The notes beneath the pieces were generated by a model. That model had not been told where the DNA came from. It saw only the letters and a list, made by a program, of their open reading frames with translations, and searched no databases. The position numbers and the translations under genes were made by a program. A DNA stretch of 64,000 bases from Candidatus Geothrix odensensis (GTDB taxonomy: Bacteria > Acidobacteriota > Holophagae > Holophagales > Holophagaceae). Below, in pieces: positions 44,619 through 56,500 of the stretch. The first letter of the stretch is position 1. Every line of letters starts with the position of its first letter. The DNA lies in the NCBI GenBank assembly GCA_016714685.1, contig JADKCH010000003.1:1-64000 (forward strand). The letters are read 5' to 3'.

Positions 44619-45941
44619 CTACGGCTCCCGGATCATCTGCGCGATGAGGAAGGCCATCTCCAGGCTCTGGCTGCGGTTCAGCCTCGGGTCGCAACCGCTG
44701 CGGTAGGCCCGCTCGAGGTCCGCCTCGTCCAGGCGCTCCATGCCGCCGGTGCACTCCGTGACGGGCTCGCCCGTGAGCTCGAAGTGCACCGCGCCCATGC
44801 GCGAACCGTGGGCGCGGTGGAGGGCCGCGACCTCCTGCAACTCCTGGAGGATGTCCCCGAAGGCGCGGGTTTTAAGACCACCGGCCGCCTGGCGGCCGTT
44901 GCCATGCATGGGATCGCAGCTCCACAGGACGGGGTGGCCCTCGGCGCGGGCCGCCTCGATGAGGGCCGGCAGCACGGCCTCGGCCCGCCCCGCGCCGAAG
45001 CGCGTGATGAGGGTGAGGCGGCCGGGTCTGCGCTCGGGGTCCAGAATCGACAGTGTTTGCCGCAGGGCCTCCGGCGTCATGGAAGCCCCCACCTTCAGGC
45101 CGATGGGATTGGCGATGCCCCGGATGTACTCCAGGTGAGCGTGGTCCAACTGCCTGGTGCGCTCGCCGATCCAGAGGAAGTGGGCCCCCAGGTTGTAGTG
45201 GCGGTCGAACTCGGGCACGAAGCGGGTGAGGGCCGTCTCGAAGGGCAGGTGCAGGGCCTCGTGGCTGGTGAACAGCTCGCCGGTGCGGAGGTGCTCCGGC
45301 AGCCCGCCCAGGCGCTGGACGAAATCCAGCGAGTTCCGCACCTGGTCGAGGGTTTCCAGGTAGTGGCCCGCGTCCTCCCGGCTCCAGGTCAGGTCCCAGT
45401 GCTCGGGATGCTGCAGGTCCGCGAAGCCCCCATCCACCAGGGCCCGCAGGTGGTTCAGGGTGGCGGCGGCCCGGTGGTAGGCCTCCAGCAGGCGGGCGGG
45501 GTCGGCCTCCCGCTGATCCACCCCCAGGCCGTTGATGAGGTCGCCCCGGTAGACCGGCACCTCCTCCCCGTTGACCAGCTCCGTGAGGCCGCTGCGGGGC
45601 TTGGCGTATTGCCCGGCGATGCGTCCCAGGTGGATGACCCCGGTGCGCCCGCCGTGGGTGATGAGCACGGACATCTGGAGCAGCACGCGCAGCTTGTCCT
45701 GGATGATGGGGCCGCGGCAGTCCCGGAAGGCCTCGGCGCAGTCGCCCCCCTGCAGGAGGAAGCGCTGGCCCGCGGTGGCTTCCGCCAGCAGCTTCTGGAG
45801 GGAGTCCACTTCCTCGGCCACCACCAGGGGCGGCAGCTCGCGCAGTTCCGCCAGCACGGTGTCGACGGCGGCGGGATCGCCGTAGACGGGCTGCTGAGCG
45901 GCAGGCATCCCCCGCCAGGAATCGGGGGTCCAGGGCTTCAT
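44619..45941 (-). CDS. class II DAHP synthase
   Basis: 440 residues. First enzyme of the shikimate pathway, joining PEP and erythrose 4-phosphate. Class II (plant/actinobacterial) motifs: LLQGGDCAEAF, RIAGQYAKPRS, IGERTRQLDHAHLEYIRG-like, IGLKVGASMTPE, SCDPMHGNG, HFELTGEPVTEC. The stop of pheA overlaps its start (ATGA), so it is cotranscribed behind pheA and under the same leader. Confidence 0.93.
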   Translation of the reverse strand: MKPWTPDSWRGMPAAQQPVYGDPAAVDTVLAELRELPPLVVAEEVDSLQKLLAEATAGQRFLLQGGDCAEAFRDCRGPIIQDKLRVLLQMSVLITHGGRTGVIHLGRIAGQYAKPRSGLTELVNGEEVPVYRGDLINGLGVDQREADPARLLEAYHRAAATLNHLRALVDGGFADLQHPEHWDLTWSREDAGHYLETLDQVRNSLDFVQRLGGLPEHLRTGELFTSHEALHLPFETALTRFVPEFDRHYNLGAHFLWIGERTRQLDHAHLEYIRGIANPIGLKVGASMTPEALRQTLSILDPERRPGRLTLITRFGAGRAEAVLPALIEAARAEGHPVLWSCDPMHGNGRQAAGGLKTRAFGDILQELQEVAALHRAHGSRMGAVHFELTGEPVTECTGGMERLDEADLERAYRSGCDPRLNRSQSLEMAFLIAQMIREP

Positions 45942-47044
45942 CGCGCACCTTCCATGGGGGCCTGCGGGTAGCTGCCCAGCACCTTCAGGGAGGCGCAGGC
46001 GCTCTGGAGTTCGACGAGGGCTTCGGCCATGGAGGCATCCTCCGCATGGCCCTCCACATCCAGGAAGAAGGCGTACTCCCAGAGCTTCCGCCGGGTGGGC
46101 CGGCTCTGGATGCGGCTCAGGTTCAGGCCGCGACGGGCGAGGGGTTCCAGCAGGCGCAGCAGGGCGCCCGGACCATCCTGCGCCATGGCCAGCAGGGTGG
46201 TCCGGTCCCGGCCTGAGGGCTCCGCGGCCTTGGGCCCCAGCACCACGAAGCGGGTGGCATTGGCGGCGAGATCCTGGATGCGCGTCTCCGCCACGCGGAG
46301 GCCGAAGAGCTCCGCCGCCAACTCCGAGGCCACCGCCGCCCCCTCGCCATCCTCCCGGGCGAGCCGGGCCGCCTCGGAGGTGGAAGGTGCCTCGATGCGG
46401 TCGGCCTGGGGCAGGTGGGCCTCCAGCCAGCGGCGGCACTGGCCCAGGGCCTGGGGGTGGGAGTAGACCCGCCGGACGCTGCCGAGATCCAGGCCCGGGT
46501 GCACCAGCAGGGCCTGGTCCACGGGCAGCAGGATCTCCGCGCAGATGCGCAGCGGGCTGTCGAGGAAGGCGTCGAGGGTGGAATCCACGGCCCCTTCCGT
46601 GGCGTTCTCCACGGGCACCACGCCGTAGTCGGCGCGGTCCCGCTCCACCGCCTGGAACACGGCCTGGATGGTGCCCTGGGGCAGGGCCTGGCTGGAGCCG
46701 CCGAACTGCTGCCGGGCCGCCAGGTGCGTGAAGGTGCCTTCGGGCCCCAGGAAGGCCACCCGCAGCGGCTTCTCCAGGCTCAGGCAGGCGCTCATGATTT
46801 CCTGGAAGATGGTGCGGACGGCGGCATCCGGGAAGGGCCCGGCGTTCGCCGCCTCCAGCCGCGCGAGGATCTCCCGCTCGCGCCTGGGAGCATGGAAGAG
46901 GGCCTCCGGGGCCGCCTCGGACTTCAGGCGCCCCACCTCCGCGGCGAGGCCAGCCCTTCGGTTGAGCAGGGCCAGCACCTGGTCGTCCACCGAGTCGATG
47001 GCCTGGCGGAGGTCGGCGAGGGACTGGGGATCAGGCTGGGTCAT
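45938..47044 (-). CDS. pheA: bifunctional chorismate mutase/prephenate dehydratase
   Basis: 368 residues. AroQ chorismate mutase domain (1-90, RQAIDSVDDQVLALLNRRAGLA), prephenate dehydratase (about 95-275, VAFLGPEGTFTHLAARQ, VVPVENATEGAV), and an ACT domain (GALLRLLEPLARRGLNLSRIQSRP) with GALL and QSRP at the Phe-binding motifs, usually GALV and ESRP. Commits chorismate to phenylalanine. Preceded by a Phe leader peptide and terminator, so attenuation is likely. The class II DAHP synthase follows. Confidence 0.95.
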   Translation of the reverse strand: MTQPDPQSLADLRQAIDSVDDQVLALLNRRAGLAAEVGRLKSEAAPEALFHAPRREREILARLEAANAGPFPDAAVRTIFQEIMSACLSLEKPLRVAFLGPEGTFTHLAARQQFGGSSQALPQGTIQAVFQAVERDRADYGVVPVENATEGAVDSTLDAFLDSPLRICAEILLPVDQALLVHPGLDLGSVRRVYSHPQALGQCRRWLEAHLPQADRIEAPSTSEAARLAREDGEGAAVASELAAELFGLRVAETRIQDLAANATRFVVLGPKAAEPSGRDRTTLLAMAQDGPGALLRLLEPLARRGLNLSRIQSRPTRRKLWEYAFFLDVEGHAEDASMAEALVELQSACASLKVLGSYPQAPMEGAR

Positions 47045-47061
47045 GGCTGCTCCTGAATGCG

Positions 47062-47090
47062 AAAACCCCCGAGCCGTGAGGTCTCGGGGG
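47062..47090 (-). terminator. attenuator terminator upstream of pheA
   Basis: On the minus strand CCCCCGAG pairs with CTCGGGGG around an 8-10 base loop, followed by TTTT. It lies between the leader peptide and pheA. CTCGGG in the leader coding region can pair with CCCGAG of the terminator arm, giving the alternative antiterminator. Confidence 0.75.
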
Positions 47091-47112
47091 CGATGGCGGA
47101 AGCGGTTTCGTT

Positions 47113-47181
47113 CTAGACGCCGCCTGGCCTCGCACCCGAGGTGCGGAAGCTAAAGGTGAAGTTGCGGCGGGAGGTCGACAT
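47113..47181 (-). CDS. pheL: pheA leader peptide (Phe-rich)
   Basis: A 22-residue frame: starts MSTSRRNFTFSFRTSG and ends in GGV. Three Phe within five residues (FTFSF) precede a pause-type hairpin (GCACC-TCG-GGTGC) and the attenuator terminator, with pheA next. This is the classical layout for ribosome-mediated transcription attenuation by Phe-tRNA level. No SD is obvious. Function is inferred from position and codons. Confidence 0.65.
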   Translation of the reverse strand: MSTSRRNFTFSFRTSGARPGGV

Positions 47182-47240
47182 ATCAGTCCTGACACCTTGC
47201 CTGAACCGAGGCGCTTCCGCAAGGGGAGGTGAAGACAGTT

Positions 47241-47341
47241 GACCGCGAAACACACGAAACGCCTTCCGGGCGCGCGAAAAAAGGCCCGAAGGTCGGATGA
47301 AGCCGCTCCCCTTTCGCGCCCTTTCGCGTTTTTCGCGGTTC
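47241..47341. repeat. imperfect inverted-repeat element
   Basis: Left arm ACCGCGAAACACACGAAACG and right arm CGCGTTTTTCGCGGTTCC pair over about 15 bases with mismatches, with CGCGAAA motifs inside. Lies between the leader region of pheA and the small gene at 47348. Confidence 0.6.
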
Positions 47342-47347
47342 CTGGTT

Positions 47348-47794
47348 TTATGCGCCGAGGTGGGTCAGCGCTTCCTGCAGGCAGGCGGCCCACACGTCGT
47401 CCGGAGTCTCCTCCAGGAAGAACTCCACGGCGTGGCCCGCCGGCCGGGCTTCGGGATGCCGGGACCAGGCCTCGAAGAGGGCTTCCAGGGGGGCGGCATC
47501 CAGGGGGTTGTGCCGGAACTTGTGGGCCTTGCGGGTGCGATCCGGCTCGGGGCCGCGCAGGCAGACGCCTTCGCGCTTGGTGGCCACGAAGGTGAAGGCC
47601 TGGACCCACTTCCCCCCCATGAGCTGGTTGAAGTGCAGGAAGGCTCCGTGGTGGCTGCGGGAATAGTCGAAGAGCCGGTGCTTCCCCTGCCACTTGGCGG
47701 CCCACTGGGCGAGGATGGCCGCCAGGCGGGCCCGCTCGGAGGGGTGCCTCAGGCAGCTCTGGGCGTAGGGCAGGAATTCTTCAAGCAGATCCAC
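47348..47794 (-). CDS. hypothetical protein
   Basis: 148 residues from GTG at 47794, with GGAG about 7 bases upstream. VDLLEEFLPYAQSCLRHPSE, followed by HHGAFLHFNQLMGGKWVQAFTF, is not recognised as a known family. Soluble, no signal peptide. Divergent from the kinase at 47906. Confidence 0.6.
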   Translation of the reverse strand: MDLLEEFLPYAQSCLRHPSERARLAAILAQWAAKWQGKHRLFDYSRSHHGAFLHFNQLMGGKWVQAFTFVATKREGVCLRGPEPDRTRKAHKFRHNPLDAAPLEALFEAWSRHPEARPAGHAVEFFLEETPDDVWAACLQEALTHLGA

Positions 47795-47905
47795 GGCGGT
47801 CTCCGGCGTCCTCCACCCTACCGCACGCACGGCGGGTGAAGGCCCCACCTCCTGCCCTTGCCCCCCGGAAAGACCGCTACCATGAAGCGATTCCCGAGCG
47901 CCTAG

Positions 47906-50515
<2,610 letters not shown>

Positions 50516-50657
50516 GCATTCTGGAATACCCAAAACGAGAGCTAAGTCCTTGCGATAACAGCCTCCTGTGCCATGGATCACAAGTGGTCCCAATTAGGTT
50601 TTTAGACACAGAATTCGCCCCTTGACCATCGCATGCTGAACGGATCTGGAGGCATTC

Positions 50658-53432
50658 ATGTCCGAGTCCGCTCCGCTGCTGATCAGTTCCGGCAACCTGC
50701 CCGCCCCCAACTGGCATGCCACCCACGAGGAGGCCCAGAACCGGCTGACCCGCATGGCCGAGGCCCTGGGGACCGGGGACTGGAAGGAGGTGGACAAGGG
50801 CGCCAAGTGGATCTACGAGGTGCTCCGACCCCACAACGAGGCCGAAGAGCGCGAGCTGTTCCCCCTGCTGGAGGAGATTGGCGCGGAGGCGCTGCAGCAG
50901 CGCCTGTTCGAAGACCATCGCCAGATGTGGGACCTCACGCTCCAGCTGCTCACTGAAATCAGCGAAGGCTCTGTCCGCGCCCCGCGCTCTCTGACGCTTC
51001 TTGGCCAGCGCCTGGTGGATCTCATCCGCGACCACATCGAGGCGGAAGAACTGCTCATGCTGCCCCTGCTCAAGGGCAAGTCACTCTACTGCTCCGACGA
51101 CGAGACCCAGGACGGCTACCTGATCCTGGAGAAGAAGCTCGTCGCTCCCGAGACCTGGTCCTTCATCGTGCAGGCACCCCAGGTGGCCCGGGGCCGCAAG
51201 CCCGGCCAGTTCTTCATGGTGGCCCCCTTCCCCGAGAGCGAGCGCATCCCCCTCACCCTGGCCGGCGGCGATGCCCGCAAGGGCTACATCCACTTCATCA
51301 TGCAGGAAGTGGGCTCCACCACCCAGGCCATGGGCAAGCTCAGCGCGGGCGACCGCCTCTATGCCGTGGCCGGCCCCATGGGCGCCCCCACCGAGCTGGT
51401 GGAGGAGGGCACCATCGTGCTGATGGCGGGCGGCTACGGTTCCGCCGCCATCCTCCCGGCCGCCGAGGAGCTCCACGCCAAGGGCCGCCGCGTCATCACC
51501 ATCCTGGGTGGCCGCAGCAAGGAGCGCGTACTGCTGGCGGACGAGCTGGGCGCGGCCTCGGCCGAGCTCATCGTCACCACCGATGACGGCAGCCTGGGCC
51601 GGAAGGGCCTGGTCACCGATGCCCTCGCGGATGTCATCGCCCGGGAAGCCATCGCCGAGGTGGTGGCCGTGGGCCCCCTGCCCATGATGCGCGCCGTGGC
51701 CGACCTCACGAAGCCCCACGGCATCTTCACCCTGGTGAGCCTCAACGCGCTCATGGTGGACGGCACGGGCATGTGCGGCGGCTGCCGCGTCAGCGTGGGC
51801 GGCGAGACCAAGTTCGCCTGCTTCGACGGCCCCGACTTCGACGGCCACAAGGTCGACTTCGCCATGCTGCGCAATCGCCAGGATTGGTACAAGGCGGAAG
51901 AGCAGTGCGATCCCAGCGAGTGCAAGATCGGGCGCGTGGCCGCCACCGGCCCCGTGGACTACTCGCAGTACCTGAATGCCCCCGTCACCGACCTGGCCGA
52001 CTGGCAGAGCCTGGACCTGGGCGCCATCAAGCCCAGCCAGAAGATGAAGATCCCCCGCCAGGAGATGGCCTGCCAGCCGCCCGAGCTGCGCGTGTGCAAC
52101 TTCGACGAAGTGAGCCTGGGCCTCTCCCCCGAGCAGGCCAAGCTGGAAGCGGCCCGCTGCATCATGTGCAAGCACCCCGCCTGCATCGACGGCTGCCCGG
52201 TGAGCATCAACATCCCGGCCTTCCTGCAGCAGATCGTCAACGGCGATCCCCAGGCCGCGGCCCGGGTCATCAAGGAGAGTTCCTCCCTGGGTTCCGTCTG
52301 CGGCCGCGTCTGCCCCCAGGAGAAGCAGTGCGAGATCAAGTGCGTGGTGGGCATCAAGGGTGATCCCGTCTCCATCGGCCGCCTGGAGCGCTTCGCCGCC
52401 GACTCCATGCTGGGCTCCACCGAACTGCCGCCGGTCGAGGCGTCCACCGGCAAGAAGGTGGCCGTCATCGGCGCGGGCCCCGCGGGCCTAACGGTGGCCG
52501 GCGAGCTCATCAAGAAGGGCCACCAGGTCACGGTCTACGACGCCTTCCACAAGCCCGGCGGCGTGATGCTCTACGGCATCCCCGAGTTCCGCCTGCCCAA
52601 CGCCATCGTCGACCAGGAAGTGGACACCCTCCGCCGCCTGGGCGTGAAGTTCGTCATGAACACCCTCGTGGGCCGCAGCATGACCATCGAGGACCTCCGG
52701 AAGGAGAACGACGCCATCTTCATGGGAACCGGCGCGGGCCTGCCCAAGATGATGGGCATTCCTGGCGAGGAGTACAAGGGCGTCTACACCGCCAATGAGT
52801 TCCTCACCCGCATCAACCTCATGCGCGCCGACCTCTTCCCCCAGTACGGCACCCCCGTGACCGTCGGGAAGAACGTCATCATCGTGGGCGCCGGCAACAC
52901 CGCCATGGACGCCGCCCGTGCCGCCCGCCGCATGGGCGCCGAACACGTCACCATCGTCTACCGGCGCACCATCAAGGAATCCACCGCCCGCAAGGAGGAA
53001 CTGGAACACGCCCACGAGGAGGGCGTGGAGTTCAAGTTCCTGACCACGCCCGTGCAGCTGCATGGCAACGACAAGGGCTGGATGACCCACGCCGAGTGCG
53101 CCGTCATGGAGCTGGGCGAACCCGGCCCCGATGGCCGCCGCAGCCCCAAGATGACCGACGAGCGCATCATGATCCCCTGCGAGACCCTGGTGGTCGCCCT
53201 GGGTTTCGATGTGAACCCCCTCCTGGCCATGACCGACAAGGGCCTGAAGACCCTGAAGGGCGGGGTGGTCGTTGTGGACAACGAGACCGGCGAGACCTCC
53301 ATCCCGGGCGTCTTCGCCGGCGGCGACGTCATCACCGGCGGCGCCACCGTGATCCTGGCCATGGGCCAGGGCCGCCGGGCCGCGGCGGCCATCCATCACC
53401 GCCTCATGGGGGAGCCCCAGACCGCGGTCTGA
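50658..53432 (+). CDS. hemerythrin-NfnA-NfnB triple-domain fusion
   Basis: 924 residues. (1) Hemerythrin-like HHE domain, 1-150, with His/Glu ligands in LRPHNEAEERELFPLLEE, FEDHRQMW and RDHIEAEELLMLPLL. (2) NfnA/DHOD-K-like ferredoxin reductase, about 155-410, with FAD/NAD folds and a 2Fe-2S site GTGMCGGCRVSVGGETKFAC. (3) NfnB/GltA-like part, about 470-924, with 4Fe-4S motifs CIMCKHPACIDGCPV and CGRVCPQEKQC, GAGPAGLTVAGEL, GAGNTAMDAARAARRMG. NfnAB normally couples NADH, NADPH and ferredoxin by flavin bifurcation. The added hemerythrin may sense or scavenge oxygen or nitric oxide; this is inference. nifJ follows. Confidence 0.88.
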   Translation: MSESAPLLISSGNLPAPNWHATHEEAQNRLTRMAEALGTGDWKEVDKGAKWIYEVLRPHNEAEERELFPLLEEIGAEALQQRLFEDHRQMWDLTLQLLTEISEGSVRAPRSLTLLGQRLVDLIRDHIEAEELLMLPLLKGKSLYCSDDETQDGYLILEKKLVAPETWSFIVQAPQVARGRKPGQFFMVAPFPESERIPLTLAGGDARKGYIHFIMQEVGSTTQAMGKLSAGDRLYAVAGPMGAPTELVEEGTIVLMAGGYGSAAILPAAEELHAKGRRVITILGGRSKERVLLADELGAASAELIVTTDDGSLGRKGLVTDALADVIAREAIAEVVAVGPLPMMRAVADLTKPHGIFTLVSLNALMVDGTGMCGGCRVSVGGETKFACFDGPDFDGHKVDFAMLRNRQDWYKAEEQCDPSECKIGRVAATGPVDYSQYLNAPVTDLADWQSLDLGAIKPSQKMKIPRQEMACQPPELRVCNFDEVSLGLSPEQAKLEAARCIMCKHPACIDGCPVSINIPAFLQQIVNGDPQAAARVIKESSSLGSVCGRVCPQEKQCEIKCVVGIKGDPVSIGRLERFAADSMLGSTELPPVEASTGKKVAVIGAGPAGLTVAGELIKKGHQVTVYDAFHKPGGVMLYGIPEFRLPNAIVDQEVDTLRRLGVKFVMNTLVGRSMTIEDLRKENDAIFMGTGAGLPKMMGIPGEEYKGVYTANEFLTRINLMRADLFPQYGTPVTVGKNVIIVGAGNTAMDAARAARRMGAEHVTIVYRRTIKESTARKEELEHAHEEGVEFKFLTTPVQLHGNDKGWMTHAECAVMELGEPGPDGRRSPKMTDERIMIPCETLVVALGFDVNPLLAMTDKGLKTLKGGVVVVDNETGETSIPGVFAGGDVITGGATVILAMGQGRRAAAAIHHRLMGEPQTAV

Positions 53433-53445
53433 CCACTGGACCAAT

Positions 53446-53479
53446 TGTGATCAAATCGACCGTTTCATCAGGTATGATA
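53446..53479 (+). promoter_or_regulatory. candidate nifJ promoter with GTGATC motif
   Basis: TTGTGATCAAAT lies 17 bases upstream of a -10 like TATGAT, and no good -35 is present, which fits an activator-dependent promoter. About 70 bases before nifJ start. Confidence 0.35.
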
Positions 53480-53549
53480 AGGCAGGCACGAACCCTGTCC
53501 CGATCCCCATTGCCGGAACCCCGTTAAGGGCCCCCGGAAGGAGCGCACC

Positions 53550-56500
53550 ATGAGCACACGCGTCATGAAGACCCTGGATGGGAACGAGGCCACCGCCTCG
53601 GTCGCCCATCGCCTCAGCGAGGTCATCGCCATCTATCCCATCACGCCCTCCTCCAACATGGGGGAATGGGCGGACGAGTGGAGCTCCCAGGGCAAGACCA
53701 ACGTCTGGAAGACCATCCCCTCCGTGGTGGAGATGCAGTCCGAGGGCGGCGCCGCTGGCGCGGTTCACGGCGCGCTCCAGGCCGGCAGCCTCACGACGAC
53801 CTTCACGGCGTCCCAGGGCCTGCTCCTGATGATCCCCAACATGTACAAGATCGCCGGTGAGCTGACGCCCTTCTGCATGCACGTGTCGGCCCGCACCCTG
53901 GCGACCCACGCGCTGAGCATCTTCGGCGACCACTCGGACGTGATGTCCTGCCGCATGACCGGCTTCGCGATGCTCTCCTCCGAGAGCGTCCAGCAGGCCC
54001 ACGACTTCGCCGCCATCTGCCACTCGGCCACCCTGCGCAGCCGCGTGCCCATCCTGCACTTCTTCGACGGCTTCCGCACCAGCCACGAGGTGGCCAAGAT
54101 CGAAGTCCTCACCGACGAGGACCTGCGCCACATGGTGCCCGACGAGCTGGTGGCCAAGTTCCGCAAGATGGCCCTGACGCCGGACGCCCCCGTCCTCCGC
54201 GGCACCGCCCAGAACCCCGACACCTTCTTCCAGGCCCGCGAAGCCGGCACGCCCTACTACGAGGCCTTCCCCGCCATCGCCCAGCAGGAGATGGACCGCT
54301 TCGCAGCCCTGACGGGCCGCCAGTACCGGCTCTACGAGTACTTCGGCCACCCCGAGGCCGAGCGCGTGGTCATCGCGATGGGCTCCGGCTGCGACACCAC
54401 CCACGAGTACGTGGAGTGGGCCATGAAGCAGGGCGAGAAGGTGGGCGTCCTGAAGGTCCGCCTCTTCAGGCCCTTCGCCATCGCCGAGTTCGTCCGCGCC
54501 CTGCCCGCCTCCGTGAAGAAGATCGCCGTCCTGGACCGCTGCAAGGAGCCCGGCTGCCCCGCCGAGCCCATGCACATGGACGTGGTGTCCGCCCTGCGCG
54601 AAGGCCGCGAGGAAGGCTACACCACGCTTGATCCAATCGTCGTCGGCGGCCGCTACGGCCTCTCCTCCAAGGAGTTCACCCCGGCCATGGTCCAGGGGAT
54701 CTTCGAGAACCTGACCAAGGACAAGCCCAAGAACCACTTCACCATCGGCATCGTGGACGACATCAGCCACAGCTCGCTGACCTACGACGCCAACTTCGAC
54801 ATCGAAGCCGCCGATGTGACCCGCGCCCTCTTCTACGGCCTGGGCGCTGACGGCACCGTGGGTGCCAACAAGAACTCCATCAAGATCATCGCCGAGGAGA
54901 CCCCCAACTACGGCCAGGGCTACTTCGTCTACGACTCCAAGAAGTCCGGCGCCATCACCATCAGCCACCTGCGCTTCGGCCCCCGCCCCATCAAGAGCCC
55001 CTACCTGGTGACCAAGGCGAACTTCATCGCCTGCCACCAGACCAGCTTCCTCGACAAGTACGAGATGCTCGAGGCCGCCGTGCCGGGCGCCACCTTCCTC
55101 ATCAACACGCCCCACAACGCCGAGAACGTCTGGGAGACGCTGCCGAAGGAAGTGCAGGAGGCCATCGTCGAGAAGAACCTCCGGTTCTACGTGATCGATG
55201 CCTATGAAGTGGCCAAGAACACCGGCATGGGCGTCCGCATCAACACCATCATGCAGACCTGCTTCTTCGCCATCTCCGGCGTGCTGCCCAAGGACGAGGC
55301 CATCGCCCAGATCAAGAAGGCGATCAAGAAGACCTACGGCAAGAAGGGCGACGCCGTCGTCCAGCAGAACTTCAAGGCCGTGGACGAGACCCTGGCCAAC
55401 CTCTACGAAGTGAAGGTCCCCGCCACCGCCACCTCCACCCGCGTGCGCCCCCCCATGGTGGCCGCCGGCGCCCCGGACTTCGTCCAGCGCGTCACCGCCG
55501 TGATGATGGAAGGCAAGGGCGACCTGCTGCCCGTCAGCGCCTTCCCCGTCGACGGCACCTGGCCCATGGGCACCACCAAGTGGGAGAAGCGCAACATCGC
55601 GCTGGAGATCCCCGAGTGGGACAGCGGCATCTGCATCCAGTGCAACAAGTGCGTCCTGGCCTGCCCCCACGCCGCCATCCGCGCCAAGGTCTATGACCCC
55701 GCGGAACTGGCCGGCGCTCCCGCCACCTACAAGTCCATCGACTACAAGGGCCCCGAGTACAAGGGCCAGAAGTACACCATCCAGGTGGCGCCCGAGGATT
55801 GCACAGGCTGCACCCTGTGCGTCGAGGTCTGCCCCGCCAAGGACAAGAGCAACCCCAAGCACAAGGCCATCGACATGGTCCCCCAGGCTCCGCTGCGCGA
55901 AGCCGAGGCGGCCAACTACAGCTTCTTCCTCGATCTGCCTGAAGCCGACCGCACCACAGTGAAGATGGACGTGAAGGGCACCCAGTTCCTCGAGCCCCTC
56001 TTCGAATACAGCGGCGCCTGCTCCGGCTGCGGCGAGACCCCCTACGTCAAGCTGCTCACCCAGCTCTTCGGCGACCGCGCCCTCATCGCCAACGCCACGG
56101 GCTGCTCCAGCATCTACGGCGGCAACCTGCCCACCACGCCCTACACCACCAACAAGGACGGCCGCGGTCCCGCCTGGGCCAACAGCCTCTTCGAGGACAA
56201 TGCGGAGTTCGGCCTGGGCATGCGCCTCTCGGTGGACAAGCACCAGGAATTCGGCCTCGAGCTGATGCACCGCCTGGGCTCGAAGCTCGGCGATGAGCTC
56301 GTCGCCGGCCTCGCCACCGCCGACCAGACCACCGAAGCCGGCATCAAGGCCCAGCGGGAACGCGTCGAGATCCTCAAGCAGAAGCTGTCCGTCCTCGCCG
56401 AGCCCGAAGCCAAGATGCTCCTCGACGTGGCCGACTACCTGGTCGACAAGAGCGTCTGGATCGTGGGCGGCGACGGCTGGGCCTACGACATCGGCTACGG

